Shown piece by piece: positions 18,851-27,934 of a stretch of DNA of 64,000 bases; within the stretch, counting starts at the first letter, position 1; each line of letters starts with the position of its first letter. This DNA comes from Thraustochytrium sp. TN22 (Eukaryota; Sar; Bigyra; Thraustochytrida; Thraustochytriidae), in contig JABLUY010000044.1 of assembly GCA_013306675.1 (NCBI GenBank), positions 113,228 to 177,227 of the forward strand, given 5' to 3'. Under the pieces are notes generated by a model. It was given only the letters and a program-made list of their open reading frames with translations. It was not told where the DNA came from and did not search any database. The position numbers and the translations under genes are program-made.

Positions 18851-20812
18851 TCACTCATCAGTCGCCTGAGGCTTGCGCATGCCAAAGGACAGCGTGGACT
18901 GCTGGGGGCCTTGGGCACGCTTTGCGGGCGGGCGGAAGGCGCGGAAGCGATAGCGCATATCCTGGACGCGCCGTTGCAAAGCGCTGAGTGTGGCGAGGTT
19001 GCTGCTGTCGCGGGAAGGGATGTTGTCGAAGATCTCCTCGATGCGCGCGTAGATGGCCCTGCCTACCGTTTTGTGCGAGGCCAGGTCGCCCTCGAAGGAC
19101 TCCATAAGCTGAGATACGCACGTCACGTTGGCAGCGAGCGAGCGGTACAGCGTGGAGTCCAGCTTGGGCTCCGAGCCCGTGGTCGAGCCCATACCCTTCT
19201 TCTTGCTCGCCAGGATGGCGCGACGCAACGTGCGCAAGGTGAGACTGGCCAGGGTCAAGGACACCTTTGCCGCAGCCACCTCGGAGACGTCCTCGCAGCC
19301 AGGCTTGATCGAGTCCCACGCGTCGGCCAGCTCGGCGGGAGGGCCATCCTGGGTCTCGTAAAATACCGGCCAGCGCGACTGCAGAGCCGCGTTGCGTGCC
19401 CACGAGAGCGAGATCCGCCGCTTGAACTCCAGACAGCGCGGGCAGCTGCTCGGGAGGCGCGCGGGCATGAGCAGCATGGCCATGGACGCGAGCACGTCCT
19501 TCTCCGTGGCGCGGCGCTCAGCGTCGGCGGGCTTTTCCAGGTGCCGAAAGCGTTCGGCGCTCTCAACGTTCTCGTAGAGCTTCGCGTACAGCTTGGGTAG
19601 GACTTCGACGAGCACTTCGTCCCAGATGCTCGCCGGGACCGCGCGAAGCAGCGTCGCGAAGGAGTTGTCGGGCCGGAGCTCAAAGGCTGCGAGGGCGCTG
19701 ACGTCGAGCTGGAGCAGGCAGAGTCTCTGCACGAGGTCCGCCGTCTCGATGGGGCTCACCTCGAGGTCGAGCCAGCCCGAAAACGCGCAGAGCGAGAGCA
19801 GCGCGCAAAAGCGGCCCAGAGGCGCGCGCGGCTGCGGAGCAGGGGGCGCCTTGGCGCCCGCGGCAATCTCCACCCAGGCGAGGCGGCCGGTGCGCATCCC
19901 GAGCCAGTCCAGGAGCCCCACCATGGTACCGCTCGTGGGCATCCAGATCGGCTGCGTTCGCGCCTTGGCTGGCGCGGAGCCCGGCCCTGCGGGCCAGGCG
20001 TCCGTGAAGAACCCGGGCCCTAGCGCGTCGCTGGGCGCTCCGGTCAAGAGCATGTGCAGATTGTCGAGGGCCGCCGCGCAGGCCTCTTCAGACGCGCCTC
20101 GCACTGTCTGGCCCACGAGCCACTGAGCGATGTCCTCCGGCATGGCTTGCGCGGACTTGCGAGCGAAGGCAGGAAAGGCGCGCGCGCCGATGGCCAGGGC
20201 GCCTGATCCGCTGCTGATCACTTTGCGCACCGGGCCCCACTCGTCGCTTGAAGCCTCATCCAACCGAAAAGGCATCGGCCAGTGGGCCTCGCTGCGTGCT
20301 TCAGTGTCCTCGGCCTCGTCGTCGTCGTCGCCGCCGCCGCTGAGCTGCTCGGGCATGGGGAAGCAGCGCAAGTGAGCGGAGAGACCCCACAGGTTCGTGT
20401 CCTCCTCCCCGACCGACGCGGAGCGCAAGGCCTCCCGCTGCTCCAGCTCCTGCTTGTAGACGGCTTCGTGCTCTCGCAGCTTGCGGCTCTCCTCCTCTTG
20501 CACGCGCTTGAGGTGTTCGTCCTGCCGCTGCTTCTCGTTGAGCATGCGCTGCAGCTCCTCCAGGCCTTCGTCCCTGGTGGCCTTGACGCGCTTCGTCCCG
20601 CTTGCGCGCCGCCTCGGCGATTCGTCCTCGCTCTCTTCAAAGTCTTGGCTCTGACTCAGGTCCAGGTCCAGGCCTCGCGTCCGCGACGAGCTCGCCCGCG
20701 TCCGCTTCTGGCCGGCGCTCTCCCGCTCGCTTTCGCTGCTCTCGCTCCTTTCATCACCGCTGTCATCGATCAGCGATGTCGCCTTGGACTTTCTGCGCAG
20801 CTTCTTCGGCAT
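18851..20812 (-). CDS. Unknown nuclear-type protein, possibly a DNA-repair (SLF2/CANIN-like) factor
   Basis: A 653-residue protein. The ATG at 20812 gives MPKKLRRKSKATSLIDDSGD, a basic nuclear-type start. Residues 15-75 are acidic/Ser-rich. A short charged coil follows (LQRMLNEKQRQDEHLKR). The remaining 500 residues look globular and helical (MPEDIAQWLVGQTVRGASEE, FCALLSLCAFSGWLDLEVSP). The C-terminus, GPQQSTLSFGMRK, resembles a PCNA-interacting or related terminal peptide but lacks the paired aromatics of a canonical PIP box. The layout (disordered acidic N-terminus, coil, helical domain) recalls SLF2/FAM178 proteins that recruit SMC5/6. That link is a guess from architecture, not from motif matches. 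Divergent from the GST gene. Confidence 0.55.
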   Translation of the reverse strand: MPKKLRRKSKATSLIDDSGDERSESSESERESAGQKRTRASSSRTRGLDLDLSQSQDFEESEDESPRRRASGTKRVKATRDEGLEELQRMLNEKQRQDEHLKRVQEEESRKLREHEAVYKQELEQREALRSASVGEEDTNLWGLSAHLRCFPMPEQLSGGGDDDDEAEDTEARSEAHWPMPFRLDEASSDEWGPVRKVISSGSGALAIGARAFPAFARKSAQAMPEDIAQWLVGQTVRGASEEACAAALDNLHMLLTGAPSDALGPGFFTDAWPAGPGSAPAKARTQPIWMPTSGTMVGLLDWLGMRTGRLAWVEIAAGAKAPPAPQPRAPLGRFCALLSLCAFSGWLDLEVSPIETADLVQRLCLLQLDVSALAAFELRPDNSFATLLRAVPASIWDEVLVEVLPKLYAKLYENVESAERFRHLEKPADAERRATEKDVLASMAMLLMPARLPSSCPRCLEFKRRISLSWARNAALQSRWPVFYETQDGPPAELADAWDSIKPGCEDVSEVAAAKVSLTLASLTLRTLRRAILASKKKGMGSTTGSEPKLDSTLYRSLAANVTCVSQLMESFEGDLASHKTVGRAIYARIEEIFDNIPSRDSSNLATLSALQRRVQDMRYRFRAFRPPAKRAQGPQQSTLSFGMRKPQATDE

Positions 20813-21386
20813 GTTCCTCGTCGCCAAGCGCTTCCGCTGCTTCCGCTGCTACCGCTGCGGCTGCTGCTGCGCACGCAGCAAGCCTCGACCTTGACGCGCG
20901 CGCGCCGCGCGCGTTCCCTCCGGACTCCCTGGATCTGGTTAGGACCTCCTCCGGGGTCGCTCGCTCGCGCCCTCGCAGCGCGCGCAGCTCCGCACGCGGC
21001 GCGGGGCGCCCAGCGGGGCAGACCAGCCCAGAGCCGACCAGAGCACCGCCGCGCCCGCCCGCCGCGCCCGCCGCGCCCGCCGCGCCCGCCGCCGCTTTGG
21101 TTGGCGAACTGTCGAGAGGCGCGCCGCGATGTCGTCGAGAGCTCGTCGAGTTAACGACCTGATTGCGTTGCGCACGCCGCGGCGCGCATTGCATTACGTT
21201 ACTGCAGGCCCTCAGAGTCAAGCACGGCATCATGCGCTTCGCCGGGTTCTTTGTTCCGCCCGCCGGGCGGTGGACTCGACCCACTCGGCGACGTCCTCCG
21301 GCCGCAAAGCCGCATCGCCTGGTCGCTAGAGCTCGCCTCGCTCGCCTCGCTCGCCTTGCTTCGAGTCGGGGCCGTCGCGCACGTAC
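20813..21386. promoter_or_regulatory. Divergent spacer between the 20812 gene and the GST gene
   Basis: 574 bp that should hold both promoters. It contains a CGCGCGCGCC-type alternating tract (about 20898-20912), a tandem CCGCGCCCG run (about 21055-21095) and CTCGCTCGCCT repeats near 21335-21360. No recognised promoter motif. Confidence 0.4.
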
Positions 21387-22094
21387 ATGCTCAAGGAGGC
21401 CGCCAGCGCAGCAGGCAAGATGATCGTCGTTCACCACCTGGAGCAGTCACGGTCGCACCGCGTGCTGTTCCTGCTGGAGCTCCTGGAGCTGCCGTACGAG
21501 ATGAAGGTGTACAAGCGCAACCCGGAGACGATGCTGGCGCCGCCCGAGCTCAAGGAGGTCCACCCGCTGGGCAAGTCGCCGGTGATCCAGGACGGCGACC
21601 TGGTGATCGCCGAGTCCGGCGCCATCATCGAGTACCTTCTGGAGAAGACGGGCAAGCTGTCGCCGGCCGTCGGCACGGCAGAGCGCGTCCAGTACCACTA
21701 CTGGATGCACTACGCCGAGGGCACGCTCATGCCGCCCATGGTCATGAGCCTGGTCTTTGGCGCGGTGCCCGGCAAGGTGCCCTGGCTCATCCGTCCCGTC
21801 ATCCGCCCGGTCTGCGACAAGGTCGTTGAGTCCTACATCATGCCGCAGCTCAAGACCAACCTCTCCATGATCGAGGACCATCTCGGCAAGAACCAGTGGT
21901 TCACTGGCTCCGACTTTTCGGGCGCCGACGTCCAAATGTCCTACCCCATGCTCGCCCTCTTTGAGCGCGGCGCCAACAGCGACACGTCCCGCTACCCCAA
22001 CGTTGCTGCCTGGCTCGACCGCGTCCAGGACATGCCTGCCTGGAAGGAGGCGCTCCGCAAGGGCGGCCCGGTCCTCCTCAAGGCCCGTGTCTGA
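21387..22094 (+). CDS. Glutathione S-transferase, GTT1-like
   Basis: A cytosolic-fold glutathione S-transferase that conjugates glutathione to electrophiles. It has 235 residues, normal for the family; translation could also begin at the second Met (21420, MIVVHHLEQSRSHRVLFLLE). The thioredoxin-like N-domain contains the candidate catalytic Ser in SRSHR, the cis-Pro segment HPLGKSPVI and the glutathione gamma-glutamyl site ESGAIIEYL. The all-helical C-domain starts near residue 100 and carries the FSGADVQMSYPM N-capping motif. The N-domain, including YKRNPETMLAPPELKEVHPL, is most like fungal GTT1-type enzymes. Three copies of a 17-bp repeat follow the stop. Confidence 0.92.
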   Translation: MLKEAASAAGKMIVVHHLEQSRSHRVLFLLELLELPYEMKVYKRNPETMLAPPELKEVHPLGKSPVIQDGDLVIAESGAIIEYLLEKTGKLSPAVGTAERVQYHYWMHYAEGTLMPPMVMSLVFGAVPGKVPWLIRPVIRPVCDKVVESYIMPQLKTNLSMIEDHLGKNQWFTGSDFSGADVQMSYPMLALFERGANSDTSRYPNVAAWLDRVQDMPAWKEALRKGGPVLLKARV

Positions 22095-22119
22095 TTCCCT
22101 GACTCTGATTGCATTCTAA

Positions 22120-22170
22120 GTTTGCTTTGCGTAGCAGTTTGCTTTGCGTAGCAGTTTGCTTTGCGTAGCA
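22120..22170. repeat. 17-bp direct repeat, three exact copies
   Basis: GTTTGCTTTGCGTAGCA occurs at 22120-22136, 22137-22153 and 22154-22170 without a mismatch. It begins 25 nt after the GST stop codon, so it is probably in the 3' UTR. Confidence 0.95.
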
Positions 22171-22572
22171 CTCCTGATTTCGCCCCCGTCCGCCCACTAA
22201 TTACTCGCAAAGAACTGATCTTCGCATCGTGCGGCCGCTTGCCTTTTCTCTCTGGGATCGCCGGCCTTCAGCAAGTACGCTGGTATGTTACGCCAGGCGA
22301 GCCTCCCACCAGCCAGCTACACCATACCAAGAAGTGCCGGCCCATGCGCAACTCTCTTGCAGTGCCTTGCACGTGGCGTGCTTGCCGGCGCACCAGGCCT
22401 GGCCGGGGCAACCTTCAAGTTGTTTGTTATTACCCTGGTACCACTGTGTCGCCGACTTCAAGTTGCTTGCCTTCGAGTCGTAACGAGTGGCCAACAGCAC
22501 TGGCCTGGCACTGGCACTGGCACTGGCCCTGGCGGCGCGCAGAACCGCGACTCCGCCGACGCCGTCGACGGA

Positions 22573-25239
22573 ATGCTGGGCAGCGTGGGCGCGCGCGCGG
22601 CGGCGGGCGCGGGCGGCGCGGCCGAGGCGGCCGAGGCGGACCTGGAGCTGCGCGTGCCGCTGCCGGCGGCGCAGGTGCGGCGGCTGGCGCAGCCGGTGCC
22701 TGCGGACCACCGCTTCCCCGGCCTGGAGGACGGCTATGAGGCCGCGGACGAGAGCGGCGACGAGCTGGAGGGCGGCGAGCGCAGGATCGTGCGCGCGTCT
22801 GCGTCTGCGTCTGCGTCTGCGCCTTCGCAGAGCAACGACCTCGGCGCCTTGCGCTTTCTGCCCAATGGCTCGCTCTTTCCCGCGGGCCGCGTGCGCCCGG
22901 AACTCCTGCGCATGACGCCGCTGCGGCCGGCCACCGCTGGCGACGCCTCTGGCTCCGCCGCCAAAGGCTTCGGCAAGCTTGGCAGGCTCATGGCCCGCCC
23001 CGCCATCGCCAGCGAGACTACCTCCGCCGCCGACAGCCCGAAAGAGGAGGCCCCGCTTCCGCCGCAGGCGCCGAAGACGCAGGTGGCTGTCGAGACCGGC
23101 GTGGCAGCAGGTGCGCCAGCCGCAGGGACTCCGCAAGCAACACAAGAGGCCGAGGAGGTGGCGCTCTCGTGGGAGGACGTGGACCTGGATTCGGAGCAGC
23201 AGGATGCCATCGGCGAGCGGAGACCAAACGGCCAAGTGCAGGCGGCAGCCACCAGCACCAGCACCAGCACCAGCTCCGGCGAGGACTGGCCCGTTCTGCT
23301 GGTGGACGTGACGCCGCTCACGCGCGAGGGCGCCGCGCCCGAGAAAGCGCGGCACGAGGTCTTCGAGGAGCTGCTCAAGGCAGCAGAGGCCCTGGACGAG
23401 GTCTGCGAGGCCATGTTCGACGTGGGCGCCTTTCACCACTCCACAGAGGCGTGCGCCGCGGCGGACCTGCGCAAGCTTGAGCGCATGCACACTGGCAAGC
23501 AGTTTGTCGCGGTCGACTATCCGGAGCGCATCCACGTCGCCGACCAGTACGAGACACGGTCCACGCGCGGGCTGTGGCGAGAGATCAACGAGCGCGCCGG
23601 CGCGGGCGCGCCGTCCGACGCCGCGCGTCTCCTCAAGGAGCGCGTGCGGGACTGCTCGCGACCGCTGGCGTGGAAGCGCGCCATGCTGGAGGAAGTGGAC
23701 TCCCTCGCGGAGCGCGAGGACATTGCCCGGCTCGAGCGCGAGGAGCTGGATGAGCGCGTGCAGGCGTTGGAGGCGCTCACGACCGAGCTGGAGGAGCTCT
23801 GGGCGTCCACAGACGACTTGGGCGACGTTACGGCCTCGTGCTCCATGGAGCTGAGCACGGTGCGCATGCACCTCTCCGAGGCGCGCAAGGAGCGGGACGA
23901 CGCCAAGGCGCGCGATGCACAGAGCGCGCAGAAGCGCCCGGAGGGCGAGATGAGTACGGTCGACCTGATTTTGGCCATGGCGCTGCAGCGCAGCGCGCTT
24001 TGTCTGCCTGACATGCGCCAGGTTGGCCGCGCGCACCAGGCGCTCTCCAAGACGTGGGAGAAGCAGTTCGGCCGGTTGCCCTATCTCACGCAGACGCGCG
24101 ACGAGGAGGAGCGCTTGCGAAAGCATCGCCGCGAGGATGCGGTCTGGAACGCCGATAACCTCAACGACGCCGACGAGGATCTCTTGAACGCCAATGCCCC
24201 CAGTGCCGCCACGACTACCAGCGCTGACGCACCCCCGGCCTCCATCAGTGAGAATCTCGACGACCTCGTGGCGTGGATTGAGGGCAACGGCAGCGGTGAG
24301 CCGGAGCGCGAGCAGGCGCCCGGCAAGAAGCAGCTTCAGCAGAAGCAGAGACGGCGCGGCGGCGCGACCCGCGCCGGGTCTAGCGCCGCGGCCGTCGAAG
24401 AAGACCCCTCTGCATTGCCGCACGTTTACACGAGCGCCAGCATCAGCGCCGAGGACTACCTGGCGGAGGACCCCGACGCGATCCGCGCGAAAGCCAAGGC
24501 CGAGGCCAAAGCCAGGGCCGAGTCAAGAGCTGCTGCCGCTGCCGCAGAGGAAGAGGAAGATCTGGACGTGGCGCTGCCGCCGCTCCACTTTGAGGAGGTG
24601 GAGAGCGACGAAACCGGAGACCGAGCCGGCGAGGAGAACGCGATCGCAAGCCTGGTGCGCCGGCTGCCCGAGGTGCGGGACGAGGATGGCGAGCCACTCG
24701 TCATTTTGGAGATCGGCACACACGCCTGGCACCACCTGGCGCTGCTCGAGCCGTACTACCATGTGGTGGTCCTGCGCGGCCAGGGCAACGACTCGCGGCT
24801 GCCGGAGCAGCACGTCACAGCCATGCTGGACGCCGCCTTCGCCTTTGTGGCGCCGGACGCCGAGGAGCCGCCGGCCTCGCTTGCCGCCTGCCTCTTCGAT
24901 GAGGCCACGCTGCAGGCGCGCGCCGATGAGGGCATTGAGGAGGCGCTGAACGAGTTTCTTGCGCAATTCGCGCTTGACGCGCGCGCCTCTGGGGATCCAA
25001 TCGCGGCGCTGGACGCCGCCGACGTCGTTATCGCGCCGCGCTGCCCTTCGGCGCAGCTTGCATGTACGCTAGCGCACCGTGCCATTGAGAGTGGCAAGCT
25101 CTTCGCCATCTCAGTGGATACCTTCCACGAGCGCTTCGACGCCGAAGACACCTGGGCGCGGAGCATCTGGCCCGATCTCATGGACGCCTACCCTATGGAT
25201 ACACCCAGCGGCCTCACGCACAATTTCCCTCACGACTGA
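22573..25239 (+). CDS. Large unknown protein with coiled coil and conserved-looking C-terminal domain
   Basis: I do not recognise this protein of 888 residues from the ATG at 22573. The frame is open back to an ATG at 22285, but the 96 extra residues are compositionally unlike protein, so I prefer MLGSVGARAAAG. Residues 1-240 are Ala/Glu-rich and include a short SASASASA run from a CTGCGT repeat. Residues about 240-480 look folded, then charged coil (EREDIARLEREELDERVQAL). Residues 500-700 include RDEEERLRKHRRED and Gln/Lys-rich linker. The last 200 residues form a second folded region: LVILEIGTHAWHHLALLEPY, YHVVVLRGQGND, AADVVIAPRCPSAQLACTLA. No catalytic motif was identified. Same strand as the GST gene. 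Confidence 0.6.
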   Translation: MLGSVGARAAAGAGGAAEAAEADLELRVPLPAAQVRRLAQPVPADHRFPGLEDGYEAADESGDELEGGERRIVRASASASASAPSQSNDLGALRFLPNGSLFPAGRVRPELLRMTPLRPATAGDASGSAAKGFGKLGRLMARPAIASETTSAADSPKEEAPLPPQAPKTQVAVETGVAAGAPAAGTPQATQEAEEVALSWEDVDLDSEQQDAIGERRPNGQVQAAATSTSTSTSSGEDWPVLLVDVTPLTREGAAPEKARHEVFEELLKAAEALDEVCEAMFDVGAFHHSTEACAAADLRKLERMHTGKQFVAVDYPERIHVADQYETRSTRGLWREINERAGAGAPSDAARLLKERVRDCSRPLAWKRAMLEEVDSLAEREDIARLEREELDERVQALEALTTELEELWASTDDLGDVTASCSMELSTVRMHLSEARKERDDAKARDAQSAQKRPEGEMSTVDLILAMALQRSALCLPDMRQVGRAHQALSKTWEKQFGRLPYLTQTRDEEERLRKHRREDAVWNADNLNDADEDLLNANAPSAATTTSADAPPASISENLDDLVAWIEGNGSGEPEREQAPGKKQLQQKQRRRGGATRAGSSAAAVEEDPSALPHVYTSASISAEDYLAEDPDAIRAKAKAEAKARAESRAAAAAAEEEEDLDVALPPLHFEEVESDETGDRAGEENAIASLVRRLPEVRDEDGEPLVILEIGTHAWHHLALLEPYYHVVVLRGQGNDSRLPEQHVTAMLDAAFAFVAPDAEEPPASLAACLFDEATLQARADEGIEEALNEFLAQFALDARASGDPIAALDAADVVIAPRCPSAQLACTLAHRAIESGKLFAISVDTFHERFDAEDTWARSIWPDLMDAYPMDTPSGLTHNFPHD

Positions 25240-26160
25240 TCGGGTCGAGTCTCGACAGGCCTGCCCACGTCCCGGCAATGCCCTCTGCTCTGATGATTGA
25301 CTGAATTTGTGACTGATTTTCGCCATGAACTGCATCATGAGATCATCGACCATGCGCATTATGAGGTCATCGACCATGCGCATCATGAGATGACGGACCA
25401 TGCGCATCATGATGATCGACCATGCGCATCATGAGATGATCGACCATGCGCATCATGAGATCATCGACCTGAGATCATCAACCATGCTTGGGGAGAACGC
25501 GAAACTTTGAATGTAATCTCCTCTGGTTGGTCGGCGGACCTCAATCTCCCTTCGTGCAGGGTCGCGCATCGTGTCGACCGAGCCGCAGCTGACTTTCGCT
25601 TGGCAACGCACGTGCGATGGCCCAACATCTCTCGTGAACGAAACAGCGCGTTCTACTCGTGGCGTGGACCGTCATGAGTCAAGCCAGGCTCGCCCGACGG
25701 CGGCATCGTAGTGGCACGAGGACCGCCAGGTTCCAAGCCCCCTTGCACAACGCCCAACACCGCGGCGCAGCCACGTGTCGATCTCGCGAGGCGCAAACAA
25801 TCTCCTCTGCAAGCAAGCGACAGGGGCTCGTCTCGTCGCGGGCGCCGCGAGCCAGGCCGTGCGTGACGGCCGTCGTGCGACGCCCCGCTCGTCGGGCCTT
25901 GCGCAAGCGCGCGCGCCCTGCGTTTCCTCCTTGCACTTGCACCCAGGTCGCAGTGAGAGCGCGCCTTTCTCCTGCACGCGGCGGCCGCGCGGTACGAGCC
26001 TACAAACTCGCCGTCAAGGGCAGCGCGACGCGCGCGCGGCAAGCCCGCAACGAGACGCGGGCGCGGCAGAGCCGCGCGGGGCGCGCGAACGGTCGCTCGC
26101 CCGGAGCTCGGCACGGCACGGCACGGCACTGCACGGCACGGCACGGTCGTCGGCGGCAGG
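25240..26160. other. Repeat-bearing spacer upstream of the TIR-like/TPR gene
   Basis: 921 bp. It is lower in GC than its surroundings at its 5' end, where a degenerate 24-27 bp tandem array sits (25333-25486). Near the next gene a CACGG run (about 26110-26150) precedes the ATG. Open frames on both strands here are Arg-rich and not protein-like. No gene seen. Confidence 0.6.
25333..25486. repeat. Degenerate 24-27 bp tandem array containing ATGCGCAT palindromes
   Basis: About six units of the form CATGCGCATCATGAGATGATCGAC with variable length and point changes. Each complete unit carries the 8-bp palindrome ATGCGCAT plus ATCATGAT/GATC motifs, so the array has a high density of short palindromes. 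Confidence 0.85.
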
Positions 26161-27926
26161 ATGAGCCTGGCGGCGCGCGTGCGCAGCAGCCTCGGCAGGC
26201 TCAGCAGGCGCGGCGCCGGCAGGGACGAGGCGTACGAGGCGGAGCAGCGGCGCATCATCGACTATCGCAGCGTCAGCCTGCGCGCGCTGCAGATGGTGCT
26301 CAAGGGCGTGGTGGATAGCAGGCTCGCAGAGGACGTCGTGCTGGTCCTCGCGATGCGCAACCTGAGCGAGGACGTCCTGGAAGGGGCCACGCTGCGGCTC
26401 ATGGCAGAGCTGGGCGACAATCTCGTCCAGGTGAGAGCCGCGCACGTGGACGAGGACCTCTTCGTGATGCTGGGCCAGGACGTGGCTCTCAAGCTGCGCG
26501 ATGAGTGGAGTACGGAGGACATTGCCGAGCATGTGGTCATGCCACGCGCGCTCCGCATGGCCGATAGCGAGGCCATCTATCTCAATGCCATCCCGCCCAC
26601 AGCTGTCGGCGAGCGGTTTCAGGGCACCTTTGTGAGCCAGGCGCGGCGCTGCCGCTTTGCGGACCTCGTGGCTGCACTGCGGAAGCACTTCAGCGAGCAG
26701 GACCCGCGGGAGGTCTTCGTCTGGCTCGACCTCTTCTGCGCCAACCAGCCGCTGCTCACCAGCAAGGACCAGCCGCCCCCCGAGACGCAGAGGCTGCGCG
26801 AGCGCGTCCTGACGGAAGGCCTGCACGAGGCCATCACGCGCTTCGACAACGCGCTGATATTTCTGGACCGATGGGACGAGCCCGCGCCGCTGCAACGCGC
26901 TTGGTGCGTTTGGGAGATCTACGGTGCCATGCGCAGCGGCCGCCCGCCCAGCGTCATGTACGCACCTGGCCAAGAGGAGCGCTTTCTCGAAACGCTTCTG
27001 GACGACGCCGACCAGATCGCCGTCCTCATGTCACGCAACATGAACATGCGCGAGGCGCAGTGCTGGAAGGCCGAGGACAAGGCCATGATCGACGCCGCCG
27101 TCAACACCACGCTCACGGGCGGCTACACGGCGCTGAACGCGGAGATGCAGGGCCAGCAGCGCGACTGGCTGACCGGGATCGCGCGCGGCAAGGTCGAGGA
27201 GACCCGGCGCCAAGGCGGCGATATGCGCAAGATGGCACATGTGCTGGGGCAAGTCGGGTACTTGCTTTACACGCAGGGCAGCTACAGTGACGCATTGCGG
27301 AACTACCGTGAGGCTTTAGAAATATTTAAGGACGAGCTCCGGCCGCGGCATCCTGAAGTGGCGACCACGCTCAACAACATGGGTCAAGTGTACAATGCCC
27401 AGGGCCGCTACGAGGAGGCGCTGCGGTGCTACCAGGAAAGTCTGTCGATCAAGCAAGAAGCCCTCGGGCCGCGGCATCCTTCAGTGGCGACCACGCTCAA
27501 CAACATGGGTGGCGTGTACAAGGAGCAGGGCCGCTACGAGGAGGCGCTGCGGTGCTACGAGGAAGCGCTGTCGATTCGGCAAGAAGCCCTCGGGCCGCGG
27601 CATCCTGAAGTGGCGACCACGCTCAACAACATGGGTCAAGTTTACAAGGAGCAGGGCCGCTACGAGGAGGCGCTGCGGTGCTACGAGGAAGCGCTGTCGA
27701 TCAAGCAAGAAGCCCTCGGGCCGCGGCATCCTTCAGTGGCGACCACGCTCAACAACATGGGTGGCGTGTACAAGGAGCAGGGCCGCTACGAGGAGGCGCT
27801 GCGGTGCTACGAGGAAGCGCTGTCGATTCGGCAAGAAGCCCTCGGGCCGCGGCATCCTGACGTGGCGACCACGCTCAACAACATGGGTCGCGTGTACAAG
27901 GAGCAGGGCCGCTACGAGGAGGCGCT
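26161..27926 (+). CDS. TIR-like domain + kinesin-light-chain-type TPR protein, 3' end lost in an assembly gap
   Basis: Residues 1-150 are a helical region (ALQMVLKGVVDSRLAEDVVL). Residues about 157-260 follow a TIR-like strand/helix order: FVSQARRCRF, VFVWLDLFCANQP (185), GLHEAITRFDNALIFLDRWD, and LQRAWCVWEIYGA (WCVWE from residue 248, Glu at 252). A linker then precedes kinesin-light-chain-type TPRs. Five LNNMG units start at 27370, 27496, 27622, 27748 and 27874, an exact 126-nt (42-residue) period: LNNMGGVYKEQGRYEEALRC, then EALSIRQEALGPRHP. Such proteins occur in protists and fungi and are thought to be recognition or scaffold proteins; enzymatic activity is unproven. The sequence runs into seven Ns at 27927. 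Repeats are nearly identical at the DNA level, so the copy number is uncertain. Confidence 0.78.
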
Positions 27927-27933
27927 NNNNNNN
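27927..27933. other. Assembly gap (7 N)
   Basis: Seven unknown bases. The sequence resumes with a copy of DNA found about 800 bp earlier (27132 onward) and in a different reading frame relative to the upstream part, so the gap is not truly 7 nt long. Confidence 0.95.
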
Positions 27934-27934
27934 G

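Noticed and set aside
22285-22572. Upstream ATG for the large unknown protein
   Set aside because: The added 96 residues are Cys/Leu/Gly noise from GC-poor leader DNA, and coding composition begins only near 22573.
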